From positions 1 through 60,776 of the forward strand of contig CAZJBX010000013.1 of the NCBI GenBank assembly GCA_964544605.1: a stretch of DNA of 60,776 nt. The letters run 5' to 3'. The DNA comes from JAMIFN01 sp964544605 (lineage in GTDB: Bacteria > Pseudomonadota > Gammaproteobacteria > Burkholderiales > Burkholderiaceae_C). Under the pieces are notes generated by a model, which did no database searches, had not been told where the DNA came from, and worked only from the letters and a program-made list of their open reading frames with translations. The position numbers and the translations under genes are program-made. Positions 23,388-31,045 of the stretch are shown piece after piece; position 1 is the first letter of the stretch; each line of letters begins with the position of its first letter.

Positions 23388-24395
23388 ATGGCAGCATCTT
23401 TTTATGCCATTCCTGAGGAGCAAATCCTCTTTAACCACTGGTCTTTTTCCAGTTGCGTCTGCTTCATTGATGGACATGAATTTCTGGCGCGTCCCATGAC
23501 CAATCGGGCCATCATCTGCAGGACGCTGAACTTCAGTGCTGTCTGGCGTTATGTGGATGGGGACTACCGATGGGTGCATATCAATACAGTCCAGACGCAA
23601 GAGGCTTTAAAAGACCCCAATATTGGGCCTGCCCTGGAGTTGAGCTTGGCCTATCGCCGGCGCGCTGAGGTCTTTAAGCACTATGCCCATGCGGCTTGGG
23701 ATGCGGCAGATGATTACTTCAAGGCCTACCCCGAGCCCTTGCCCGCACTGCCGCCCAATGTGAAGCTGCCTGTGTATAACGCCCAAGTCCCGCACGATCG
23801 CGAGAGCTTTTACCACTTGCGTGATGCCCTGCTTTTGGCCAAGCGCACGGGTGCTAGGAGCGGCCAGGGTATGGATGTGGCCGCACAGGACGCGGCGCTG
23901 AAAGAGCATGGCAATGCGTGGACGGAGTTGAACATTTACCACAACCCCAGCTTGAGTGAGCGCAGCTTTGTGCAGAGCTGCCAGCATTTGCAAGAAGAGA
24001 TTGGCCGCCTGCGGGAGGCTTCGAGTGAGCTGGTGCAGGCTTTGTGTCAGTTTGAGGCTTGGTCGCCTTTGCGCATCCAAAGCCTGCTCGACACCCCGCA
24101 TGAGGGCAATCAGCCCAAGCGCCCTGAGCCGCCGCCAGAGCTGACATCCATCAGTCTGGAGGTGCTCAATATCTGGGGGGCCAGCCTGAGAGAAAAAATG
24201 CGCGACTGGGGCTGGCAGACCAGCTATGGCGATTATGTGACGGATGCGGTGGAGCGCAAGTTGCGCGAGGCTGGAGAAGCCGCCTACGCCGAGGTGATCA
24301 AACAGGGCCTGAGCCAGATCAAGCGCCCAGAGAACCCACCTGAAAAGCAGGACCACTGCCCTGATGCCCCTCACTTCAATAGCAATGGTATTTAA
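23388..24395 (+). CDS. Protein of unknown family, first of a paralogous pair
   Basis: 335 residues, no signal peptide or membrane segment. I do not recognise a family. GGAG seven bases upstream supports the ATG. It aligns by eye with the next gene: CFIDGH/CRIQGH (residues 25-30 here), LNFSAV/LDFRAV, a DG...W...P..G.AL.L...Y.R stretch, LPALPPNVKLP/LPELPEGVEMP (118-128), and a C-terminal basic block with AAY/RAY followed by conserved spacing to L(S/N)(Q/K). Between residues 195 and 225 a charged helix (LQEEIGRLREASSELV) may form a coiled coil. The gene is preceded by the sRNA candidate. No mobile-element gene adjoins it. Function unknown; probably cytoplasmic. Confidence 0.8.
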   Translation: MAASFYAIPEEQILFNHWSFSSCVCFIDGHEFLARPMTNRAIICRTLNFSAVWRYVDGDYRWVHINTVQTQEALKDPNIGPALELSLAYRRRAEVFKHYAHAAWDAADDYFKAYPEPLPALPPNVKLPVYNAQVPHDRESFYHLRDALLLAKRTGARSGQGMDVAAQDAALKEHGNAWTELNIYHNPSLSERSFVQSCQHLQEEIGRLREASSELVQALCQFEAWSPLRIQSLLDTPHEGNQPKRPEPPPELTSISLEVLNIWGASLREKMRDWGWQTSYGDYVTDAVERKLREAGEAAYAEVIKQGLSQIKRPENPPEKQDHCPDAPHFNSNGI

Positions 24396-24421
24396 GCCCA
24401 CGCTGTTTCGTATTTGACTTG

Positions 24422-24449
24422 GCAGCGGCCCCAGCGCTGGGGCCGCTGC
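24422..24449. promoter_or_regulatory. Perfect 28-bp palindrome between the paralogous genes
   Basis: The half-site GCAGCGGCCCCAGC is followed immediately by its exact reverse complement. As RNA it folds into a 12-bp GC-rich stem with a GCGC loop, ending five bases before the GGAG RBS of the second gene. There is no T-run after it, so it is not a typical terminator. It may be a dimeric protein operator, a stabiliser or attenuator between the cistrons, or a translation control hairpin. Confidence 0.85.
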
Positions 24450-24464
24450 GATTTGGAGATGTCT

Positions 24465-25430
24465 ATGTTTCGTCCTTCTTTTTCTGGCCCAGACCAAGGC
24501 GGTTTGGCCTACCCTGAGCATGAGCTCAATACGCATGAGGGCAGTTTTTGCCGCATCCAAGGGCATGTGTTTTATTTTGAAGCCCATTTTGATTTGTACT
24601 GCTTTGGCCTGCATTGCCCCAGCTTGGACTTTCGCGCCGTCTGCGACTTACGCGATGGGCAACAGACTTGGCAGGCGCTGCAAAATGCGGCCACTTTGGC
24701 GTTTTTAGAGCCAGAGGTGGGCGGCTTGGCCTTGGATTTGTGTGCGGCGCATTACGGCCGCTGGCTGGACTTTCAGTTTTGCGTGGCCGATAGCGCCGAG
24801 GGCAAGCAGCGCTATTTGGCGCAGCACCGCGAGGCCCTGCCCGAGTTGCCCGAAGGGGTAGAGATGCCGACGCGCTATTTGTATGCGCCCAACCCAGAGC
24901 GGCCAGAGGAGTTCGAGGCCATGGCCCAAGCATTGTTTACACAGGCCAATCGAATCAGACATGATCGCTATGCGAGTGGTCTGACTGCCTCAGGTTTTCT
25001 TGCTAGGCAGCTGCCGTCTGAGGCTAAGGCGCAGTATGCGGGCAGTGTTTACTTGCAGTTGCGCCCCTTGCTGGGCGAGGTCTGGCGTTTGCGCCAAGAG
25101 ATTTATACGCGTTTGTTGCGGGTCTATCACACGGAACGCCTGCGGGTGCAGCGTTTGCAACGCTTTAAAGAGTTTGCCGAATGGGAGCAGTACAGCGGCT
25201 TGCTGCGCGTGACAGGCGCTGTGGGTGAGTTCAGTGCGGCCGAGTTTTACGAGGTATTGGAGCAAGCCTGGCGCAGCACTTATGGCTGCACCGTGCGCTA
25301 CTCCGATGACTTTCGCTTGGTCAGCATGTCCACCCTGTCGAAATGGCGCAAAAAAGCCGAGCGGGCTTATTGGGATGCTGTGGAGAAGGAGAGTCTGAAC
25401 AAGCGCTCCTTTGGTATTCAATCGATCTAA
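24465..25430 (+). CDS. Protein of unknown family, second of a paralogous pair
   Basis: 321 residues from the ATG at 24465, chosen because GGAG (24455-24458) is six bases upstream; the ATG at 24459 sits directly on that RBS. It is soluble by appearance and has no family I recognise. It shares the blocks listed for the preceding gene: CRIQGH at 29-34, LDFRAV at 54-59, LPELPEGVEMP at 125-135 and the C-terminal RKKAERAYWDAVEKESLNK. The middle is helix-rich and basic (RLRQEIYTRLLRVYHTERLRVQRLQRF, split here as about residues 208-234). Cysteine content in the N-terminal half is higher than in the partner. Likely a duplicate that has diverged. Confidence 0.8.
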   Translation: MFRPSFSGPDQGGLAYPEHELNTHEGSFCRIQGHVFYFEAHFDLYCFGLHCPSLDFRAVCDLRDGQQTWQALQNAATLAFLEPEVGGLALDLCAAHYGRWLDFQFCVADSAEGKQRYLAQHREALPELPEGVEMPTRYLYAPNPERPEEFEAMAQALFTQANRIRHDRYASGLTASGFLARQLPSEAKAQYAGSVYLQLRPLLGEVWRLRQEIYTRLLRVYHTERLRVQRLQRFKEFAEWEQYSGLLRVTGAVGEFSAAEFYEVLEQAWRSTYGCTVRYSDDFRLVSMSTLSKWRKKAERAYWDAVEKESLNKRSFGIQSI

Positions 25431-25523
25431 ACACAGCCACAGATAGGCAGAGCAGTTCCAGAGCCATAACAGGCTTTTGGGCTGTTATGCTTGTGCCTTT
25501 TCGACCCAAGTGAGACAAAAAAC

Positions 25524-26078
25524 ATGAAGATTTTGGCGATTTCTGGCAGCTTGCGCCGCGATTCTTACAACACGGCTTTGCTGCGTGCCATGCAGGTGGC
25601 GGCCCCTGAGGGCGTGGCCTTTGAGCTGCTGACTTTGCATGATGTGCCTTTTTTCAATGAGGATGTGGAGGCGGCGCAAGGCTGGCCTGCGCCCGTGCAG
25701 GCCATGCGAGACAAGATTGCCGCTGCCGATGCGCTGTTGGTGGCCACGCCTGAGTACAACAGCGGTATTCCGGGTGTGCTGAAAAATGCGTTTGACTGGC
25801 TCTCGCGCACCACACCTGAGCAGCCCAGTGTGCTGATGAACAAGCCTTTTGCTTTGGTGGGCACATCGCCCGGCAGTGTGGGTTCGGCCATTGCGCAGGC
25901 GAGTGTGCTGCCTATGGTGCGGGCTTTGGGTTTGAATTTGTTTGCGCAGCAGCGTTTGGCTTTGCCCATGGCGCATGAGGTGTTTGATGCCCAAGGTGAG
26001 CTGACGGATGCGGGGGTGCGCGAGATGCTGGGTATTTATATGGCGGGTTTTGTGGCTTTTGCCCAAGCAGGGCGCTGA
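25524..26078 (+). CDS. NADPH-dependent FMN reductase family protein
   Basis: 184 residues from ATG 25524 (MKILAISGSLRRDSYN). It has a flavodoxin-like fold with the FMN phosphate loop SGSLRRDSYN (8-17), the ATPEYNSGIPGVLKNAFDWLS segment near 75-95 (positions given rather than the whole block) and GTSPGSVGSA. Relatives include ChrR/YieF-type quinone or chromate reductases and azoreductase-like enzymes. It probably reduces quinones or similar acceptors in the cytosol. A single gene, ending in a likely terminator before a convergent gene. Confidence 0.9.
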   Translation: MKILAISGSLRRDSYNTALLRAMQVAAPEGVAFELLTLHDVPFFNEDVEAAQGWPAPVQAMRDKIAAADALLVATPEYNSGIPGVLKNAFDWLSRTTPEQPSVLMNKPFALVGTSPGSVGSAIAQASVLPMVRALGLNLFAQQRLALPMAHEVFDAQGELTDAGVREMLGIYMAGFVAFAQAGR

Positions 26079-26107
26079 TTTTGCGCTTGGGCTGAAAGTG
26101 CCCACAG

Positions 26108-26144
26108 CGGCAGGGCTTGCGCAGGCAGGCTGCTGCCGTTTTTT
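26108..26144 (+). terminator. Probable terminator after the FMN reductase gene
   Basis: CGGCAG (26108-26113) and CTGCCG (26133-26138) can pair across a 19-base, partly self-complementary loop, followed by TTTTTT (26139-26144). Confidence 0.55.
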
Positions 26145-26155
26145 ATGCCTTGCGA

Positions 26156-26662
26156 TTATTCGCCGCTGGGGGCTTCAGCGGGGTTGCTGGCGGCGGGCAC
26201 AGCGACGGGGGCGGCGGTTGCAGTGGGTGGCAGCAGTTTGGCGGTGGCCGCTTGCGCGGCGGTGGGGCTGTAGCGTGGGCGGGGGTTGGCAGCGGGCAGG
26301 GCTGCGGGTTCGAGATCGTGGTAGCTGGCTGTGAGGTGGTCGATAAAGCACTGGCGGCGGGCGCGGTAGCGTTCATCGGCATTGCGGGGCGCAGGTTTGA
26401 GGCGCTTGATGAGTTGGGCGCATTTGTTGCGCATGGCACGCTCGTGCTGGTAACGCGTGGCCAAGCATTGGCGCAATTCTTTGTCGCGTTCGCCCACTTC
26501 AAGTTCGGCCAGCTCTTGGCTGCACAGTTGAAAGCGGGTGGGGATAAAGGCCATTTGCTCAATGCCCCAGGCCCAAGCGGGCAGCACCAAGCCCAAGGCC
26601 AGAACACTGGCCCGCAAAGTGGCAGAGGTGGACAAGGGAAAGCCAAGCACGGCAGGAGTCAC
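26156..26662 (-). CDS. Small exported protein of unknown function
   Basis: 168 residues from a GTG at 26662. An N-terminal signal peptide is plausible (basic/polar start, hydrophobic ASVLALGLVLPAWAWG), then a helical charged domain with three spaced cysteines (FQLCSQEL, LRQCLATR, RNKCAQL) plus a fourth (RRQCFIDH), suggesting two disulfides in the periplasm. The last 50 residues are Ala/Pro/Thr-rich and probably disordered. I do not recognise a family. The opposite strand is also open but reads as Gly-rich low-complexity noise. The 227 bases between this gene and the MBL gene show nothing else convincing. Confidence 0.6.
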   Translation of the reverse strand: MTPAVLGFPLSTSATLRASVLALGLVLPAWAWGIEQMAFIPTRFQLCSQELAELEVGERDKELRQCLATRYQHERAMRNKCAQLIKRLKPAPRNADERYRARRQCFIDHLTASYHDLEPAALPAANPRPRYSPTAAQAATAKLLPPTATAAPVAVPAASNPAEAPSGE

Positions 26663-26889
26663 TTCAAAAGCAAAGATTAAAAAGCGCCCTGCGCAGCGTG
26701 CTGCGGGGCCAAAGAGCGCCGTATTCTACGCCTTGGCCTCTGCGATTCTGGGCTTATTCGTTGCGCTCATGCAACGGTTTGCTTTGGGGGCCATGCGCCA
26801 TGTGCTGGGGTGTGACGGAAGTCGCACAGGCGCAGGCATTTGGGCCAGTATGTTGCTGACTTGGGCGTTTTTGGTTCAGGGGGGCGGCT

Positions 26890-27525
26890 TTAATCGCAGA
26901 CAAAGGGGTTGCTGCGGCGTTCTTCGCCAAAGTGGCTTTCTGGGCCGTGGCCGGGGATGAAGACGGTGTCATTGCCCATGGGCCAGAGTTTGGTTTTGAT
27001 GCTGGCAATCAAATCGGCGTGATTGCCTTGGGGGAAGTCGGTGCGGCCTATGCTGCCGGCAAAGAGCACATCGCCCACAAAGGCGCGTTGGGCTTGGGCC
27101 GAGTGGAACACCACATGCCCAGGGGTGTGGCCAGGGGTGTGGTGGACGCTGAGTTCACAGTGGCCGATGCGCACCGTGTCGCCGTCTTCTAGCCATTGGC
27201 TGGGGGTGAAGCTTTGCGCGGGGGCAAAGCCAAACATTTGCGCCTGCATGGGCATACCGTCGAGCCAGAATTGGTCGGCTTTGTGGGGGCCGATGATGGG
27301 CACTTGGTGGGCGGCTGCCAGGGCCGCAGCGCCGCCAGCGTGATCGAGGTGGCCGTGGGTGATCCAGATGGCTTTGAGCGTGAGGCCGTGCGCTTGCAGG
27401 GCTGCTTCAATGCGGGGCAGGTCGCCGCCGGGGTCAATGGCGGCGGCTTCCAAGGTGTCACTGCACCACACGATGGAGCAGTTTTGCTCAAAGTGGGTGA
27501 CGGGGACAATGGTGTAGTGCAGCAT
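26890..27525 (-). CDS. MBL-fold hydrolase (YcbL/glyoxalase II-like)
   Basis: About 211 residues from ATG 27525 (MLHYTIVPVTHFEQN). The metal-binding motif THGHLDHAGG, then HTPGHTPGH, the bridging aspartate in FVGDVLFAGSIGR and PGHGPES identify a short metallo-beta-lactamase-fold thioesterase/hydrolase like E. coli YcbL. Glyoxalase II activity is plausible but the C-terminal substrate domain of classical GloB is absent. It begins eight bases after the small dynamin-like gene and is presumably co-transcribed with it. Confidence 0.9.
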   Translation of the reverse strand: MLHYTIVPVTHFEQNCSIVWCSDTLEAAAIDPGGDLPRIEAALQAHGLTLKAIWITHGHLDHAGGAAALAAAHQVPIIGPHKADQFWLDGMPMQAQMFGFAPAQSFTPSQWLEDGDTVRIGHCELSVHHTPGHTPGHVVFHSAQAQRAFVGDVLFAGSIGRTDFPQGNHADLIASIKTKLWPMGNDTVFIPGHGPESHFGEERRSNPFVCD

Positions 27526-27533
27526 GTTTGGGT

Positions 27534-28805
27534 TCAGGCAGTGATGAGTTTTTGGATGCGCCCCCAAGCATTGAGGAGGTCGTCGTAATAGGCTTCGAGG
27601 GCGGCTTGGGCATAGCCTTGGCTGGCTTGTTGCAGATGCTCTTTGGCGGATGCCATTTTGTCGCGGATGCGGTTGGCGGCGCAGTTGTCTTTTTTGCTGG
27701 ACAGCAAACCAGGCTTGGCCGCCTCAAGCGCGTGATTGACCCAGTCGTTGGCCGATTCGCCGTAGGCGGCTTTGCTGCTGCTCAGCGCTTTGCTATTGGG
27801 CGCTGACAGGCCCAAGCTCAAGAGCAGGCTGTGCAGGCGCTCGCTGCTGGGAGGGGTGTGTTGTTGGTTGAGGTTTCTCAGGGTTTGTTGAAACAGTTCT
27901 TCGAGGTCATTGCCCAAGCCGCCAGAGCGCACTTTGGCATTGGCATAGGGCACGCCTTGGAAGTAGTCGTCAATCAATTCGTCTTGCAGGGCCTCCCAAA
28001 TTTTGTCGGCCACTTGTGTGGCGATTTTTGGGGCTTGTTCACGGGCCAAGCGCAGTTGCTCAATTTGGGGTTTGATTTCTTCGGCCAAAGCATCAGCTTG
28101 ACGCAGGCGGCGGGTTTTTTCTTGTGCTTGCTGGATGTCGTCCAAGCTCAGGCGCAGTTGTTCGATTTGGCCTTTGCGGACCGAGGTGTGCAAGATGCGC
28201 TCGGGCGCTTTGCCCACGGTTTGTGTGACGAGGGTGAGCAAGTGCTCGCCGATGTCGTGCAGGTCTTCAGGGCTGGCTTTGTCCACTTTGGAGAAGACCA
28301 GCAAATAGGGTGATTGGCCAATGGCGAGTTCTTGCAATTTCTGCCGCACATCTTCGCGCAAAGTGCCTTCATCGACACTGATGATGACCAAATACAGAAT
28401 TTGGGTGGCCAAGTAGTTTTTTGAGAGGCGCTGGAAATAGGCTTGGTTTTGCGCCTCGTGCATGGTGCGGACAGAGGACCAGCCAGGCAAATCCACCAAG
28501 GCAATATTGGGCCAGGCGTGCAGCAGCGGCAGGCGCACATCCAGCCAAGCGCTTTCTTGGGCCAAATGGCTGAATTCGCCTTCGCGGAATTCGGCCTCAC
28601 TCAAAGGGCTGTCGGCCCCTTCTGGGCGCTTGATGGTGAAGCTTTTGTCTTCCCCCGCGCGCAGCTCAATGGGCAGGGCGGCCTCGGGGGTGATGTCCGC
28701 TTGCAGCAGCTCCTCGCCCAATAGGGCATTGATGAGGCTGGATTTGCCGCTGCTGAAGCTGCCAATAAAGGGGATGAGGATTTCAGATGAAGCTGGGGCG
28801 CTCAT
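27534..28805 (-). CDS. Dynamin-like GTPase, small partner
   Basis: 423 residues. GTPase motifs: P-loop GSFSSGKS at 15-22, G2 threonine in ADITPEAALP, G3 DLPG at 105-108 and G4 SKVD at 172-175. The rest is helical with a Gln/Glu/Arg-rich stretch (about 220-275) that may form a stalk. No transmembrane helix is obvious. Large bacterial GTPases of this kind act on membranes, and tandem pairs of unequal size are known (LeoA/LeoBC, Campylobacter Cj0411/Cj0412). Its ATG overlaps the stop of the larger partner by four bases (ATGA), so the two are translationally coupled and may form one complex. Confidence 0.86.
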   Translation of the reverse strand: MSAPASSEILIPFIGSFSSGKSSLINALLGEELLQADITPEAALPIELRAGEDKSFTIKRPEGADSPLSEAEFREGEFSHLAQESAWLDVRLPLLHAWPNIALVDLPGWSSVRTMHEAQNQAYFQRLSKNYLATQILYLVIISVDEGTLREDVRQKLQELAIGQSPYLLVFSKVDKASPEDLHDIGEHLLTLVTQTVGKAPERILHTSVRKGQIEQLRLSLDDIQQAQEKTRRLRQADALAEEIKPQIEQLRLAREQAPKIATQVADKIWEALQDELIDDYFQGVPYANAKVRSGGLGNDLEELFQQTLRNLNQQHTPPSSERLHSLLLSLGLSAPNSKALSSSKAAYGESANDWVNHALEAAKPGLLSSKKDNCAANRIRDKMASAKEHLQQASQGYAQAALEAYYDDLLNAWGRIQKLITA

Positions 28806-30901
28806 GGCTGCTCACTTGTCTCAAGGTCTGCGATGGCAGAGAAAATGTTTTGAATGCGCGCGATATGGGTTTCTTTTTCACCCAATTGGGCCTGCAAAAT
28901 GGCGTGGTCTTGCTCCAGCAAGGTCTGCAATTGGGCGTGGATGCTGTCTTGGATGTCTTGCAGTTGGCGGCAGTTGCCGTTGACCAAATCGGCAATGGCG
29001 GTTTGGCTTTCTTGCTTGAGCGTGCCCAAGGCCGTGCTGAGCTCTTGGCGCAGCTTGTTGATGTCTTGGGTGTTGTCGATTTCGGCGTTGAATTTGGAGA
29101 AGAAGTCGTGGTCTTCTGGGCTGGGCATGTGGATTTCTGGCAATTGCAGGGCGCTGAGGTTGACTCCGAGCAAAGCTTGTAGGGCGCGGGCATCCAGCGC
29201 GGGCTCGGCATGGTCGAGCTCACGGGCAATTTCACGGTGCAAACCCGCTTGGATGTGGCTGGGTGCGAGGTGCTCATGCAAGGTGGACAAAATTTGCGCC
29301 TGTGCGCTTTGGGTGTAAAAGCGCAGGTTCTCTAGGGCATCGGCCAGCAATAAATAGGGGTAGGCCGAGCTGCTGATGGCGTGGAGGGCAGATTTGCCCC
29401 GTGACCAAAGTTTGAGCCAATTGGCTTCGCGCTTGCCGCCGCCAGTGGCGGCATCACGGCGGTAGCCCGTGCGGGCTTCCAATTGCTCGGCGCGTTCGGC
29501 CAACTGGGTGATGCTGGTTTGTAAAAGCTGTTTTTGCTCTTGGGCCGTGGCAATGGTTTGGCCCAAAAAGGCTTGAATGGCTTGGGCGATGTGCTCGGTT
29601 TGTTCGCTGCGGCGGCGGTGTTGTTCAGCCAGCGCGGCAGCATCGAATTCATGCAGGGCCTGTAGGCGGGCATGGGCTTGGTCGGCCAAGCCTTGCAGCA
29701 GTTGGCTTTGGGTTTGAATTTGCTTTTCGACCAAGTATTGGCGGCGGCTTTGCAGGATGTCTTCTTTTTCGCTGATGGCTTGGGCAAAGGCTTCGCGGAT
29801 GGCGCGGGTGTTGGCGATGTTGTTCCAGTCTTCATCGCTGAGCTCTGCGCCCCATTTCTCTTGCGCCAGTTCGCTCAGTTCGGCTTGGGTATGGATGACC
29901 GAGTGACGCCAGATTTCTGGGCCTTGGTGGGCCACGATGTGGGCGTGGGTACTGGTGAAGATGGGTTTGGGAATTTGGCGCAAGAAAGCGGCAGAGTCGT
30001 TTTGTTCTTGCGCTTCGCGCTGCTCGGCCATGTGTTCAAGGGCGCGTTGGGCGTGCAAGCTCAGTTGCTGTTGTAGCTTTTCGGTGGTGCTGTCGAGGCT
30101 GTCGCGTTTGAAGCCGTCGTCCAAAATGGCCATATCGAATTTGGAGCCGACGAGTACGAGGCGATCCACGCCTTTTTGTGGCAGTTGCAGGGCCAACAGG
30201 GCTTGGTCGTTGGCATCCATAAAGCGGCTGGCGATGGAGAGGAAGAAGACCACATCGCATTGCGCCATATAGCGGCGGGTTTTGGCCGTGCGCGAGACGA
30301 TGGGGTCATTCATGCCCGGTGTGTCCACAATCTCAATGCCTTTGAGTTCTGCGAGCGGCACGGTGAGCTCGGTTTCCGCCACGATGGGGCTGAGTTGGCC
30401 ATCTGAGCTGACATATTTGCCCAGCACCTCCATCAGCTCGTCCATATTGTCGGCTTCAATGGAAAATTTGCCCAGATGCAACAGGGGGCGGCAGTCTTCT
30501 CCGCTGCTTTCTACGGCGGTGACCAGTTCACGGGCGGCGCGGCTGATGTAGTCTTGGTGCGAGCTGGCTGCACGCGCTTCAATGCCGGCCCATTCTTCAG
30601 GCGTATAAAAGGTGGCGGTGAAGCTGGCGCGCTCGCCGTAGCGGATGCGGGTGAGGGCGGCGGTTTTGGGTGTGACGGCCTCGGGCAGCAGGCAGTGGCC
30701 ACCAAACAGCAGGCTGTTGAGGAAGCTGCTTTTGCCCGCTTTGACTTGGCCCATGATGCCGATGGACAGCGGCGTGCTGTCCTGCGTCAGGCGCTGGCGC
30801 TGGTTGGCGGCGTCACGCAGGAATTCGTTGATTTGCGCAATGCTTTCTGGGAAGTCATCGCGCCAATCGTGTAAGACGGCGGTGGGACGGGGCTGCTTCA
30901 T
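28802..30901 (-). CDS. Dynamin-like GTPase, large partner
   Basis: About 699 residues from ATG 30901 (MKQPRPTAVLHDW); GGAG lies eight bases upstream. A longer open frame adds 38 residues with no support. Motifs: P-loop GQVKAGKS at 51-58, G2 threonines in EAVTPKTAALT (75-85), G3 DTPG at 193-196 and a variant G4 SKFD at 253-256. Residues about 410-515 are strongly coiled-coil, then a short hydrophobic patch (SSSAYPYLLLADAL, about 560) could be the membrane paddle, followed by a second long coiled region to the C-terminus. Architecture fits bacterial dynamin-like proteins with a membrane-tethering or fusion role. First gene of a three-gene operon. Confidence 0.88.
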   Translation of the reverse strand: MKQPRPTAVLHDWRDDFPESIAQINEFLRDAANQRQRLTQDSTPLSIGIMGQVKAGKSSFLNSLLFGGHCLLPEAVTPKTAALTRIRYGERASFTATFYTPEEWAGIEARAASSHQDYISRAARELVTAVESSGEDCRPLLHLGKFSIEADNMDELMEVLGKYVSSDGQLSPIVAETELTVPLAELKGIEIVDTPGMNDPIVSRTAKTRRYMAQCDVVFFLSIASRFMDANDQALLALQLPQKGVDRLVLVGSKFDMAILDDGFKRDSLDSTTEKLQQQLSLHAQRALEHMAEQREAQEQNDSAAFLRQIPKPIFTSTHAHIVAHQGPEIWRHSVIHTQAELSELAQEKWGAELSDEDWNNIANTRAIREAFAQAISEKEDILQSRRQYLVEKQIQTQSQLLQGLADQAHARLQALHEFDAAALAEQHRRRSEQTEHIAQAIQAFLGQTIATAQEQKQLLQTSITQLAERAEQLEARTGYRRDAATGGGKREANWLKLWSRGKSALHAISSSAYPYLLLADALENLRFYTQSAQAQILSTLHEHLAPSHIQAGLHREIARELDHAEPALDARALQALLGVNLSALQLPEIHMPSPEDHDFFSKFNAEIDNTQDINKLRQELSTALGTLKQESQTAIADLVNGNCRQLQDIQDSIHAQLQTLLEQDHAILQAQLGEKETHIARIQNIFSAIADLETSEQP

Positions 30902-30913
30902 GGTCTTGTCTCC

Positions 30914-30928
30914 GAGCACCGGGTGCTC
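30914..30928. promoter_or_regulatory. Short palindrome before the dynamin operon
   Basis: GAGCACC (30914-30920), one base, GGTGCTC (30922-30928). It ends next to the RBS of the large dynamin gene, so it could be a repressor half-site pair or a hairpin (5-bp stem) that affects translation. No clear promoter was recognised in the 144-base gap to kdsD. Confidence 0.4.
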
Positions 30929-31045
30929 TATTGTTTTATTGCTTGTGGTCTGCTGCTCCCACAGAATGGGTGCAGCGCCCAAGCTTGTTAGGGCCTTAGC
31001 ATAGCACTGCGGCAAGCTGCGTCAGTTGCGCTCGGGCAAGTTTGT

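Noticed and set aside
24422..24449. Simple rho-independent terminator after the first unknown gene
   Set aside because: The stem is strong but no T-run follows; GATTTGGAG comes next, on which the following gene's RBS sits.
26117..26680. Plus-strand frame opposite the small exported protein
   Set aside because: Gly/Ala-rich low-complexity product with no signal or motif; the minus strand gives a signal peptide and ordered cysteines.
28802..31015. Longer N-terminus for the large dynamin-like protein
   Set aside because: The extra 38 codons run through the upstream palindrome and lack an RBS; the ATG at 30901 has one and gives a GTPase-family-like start.
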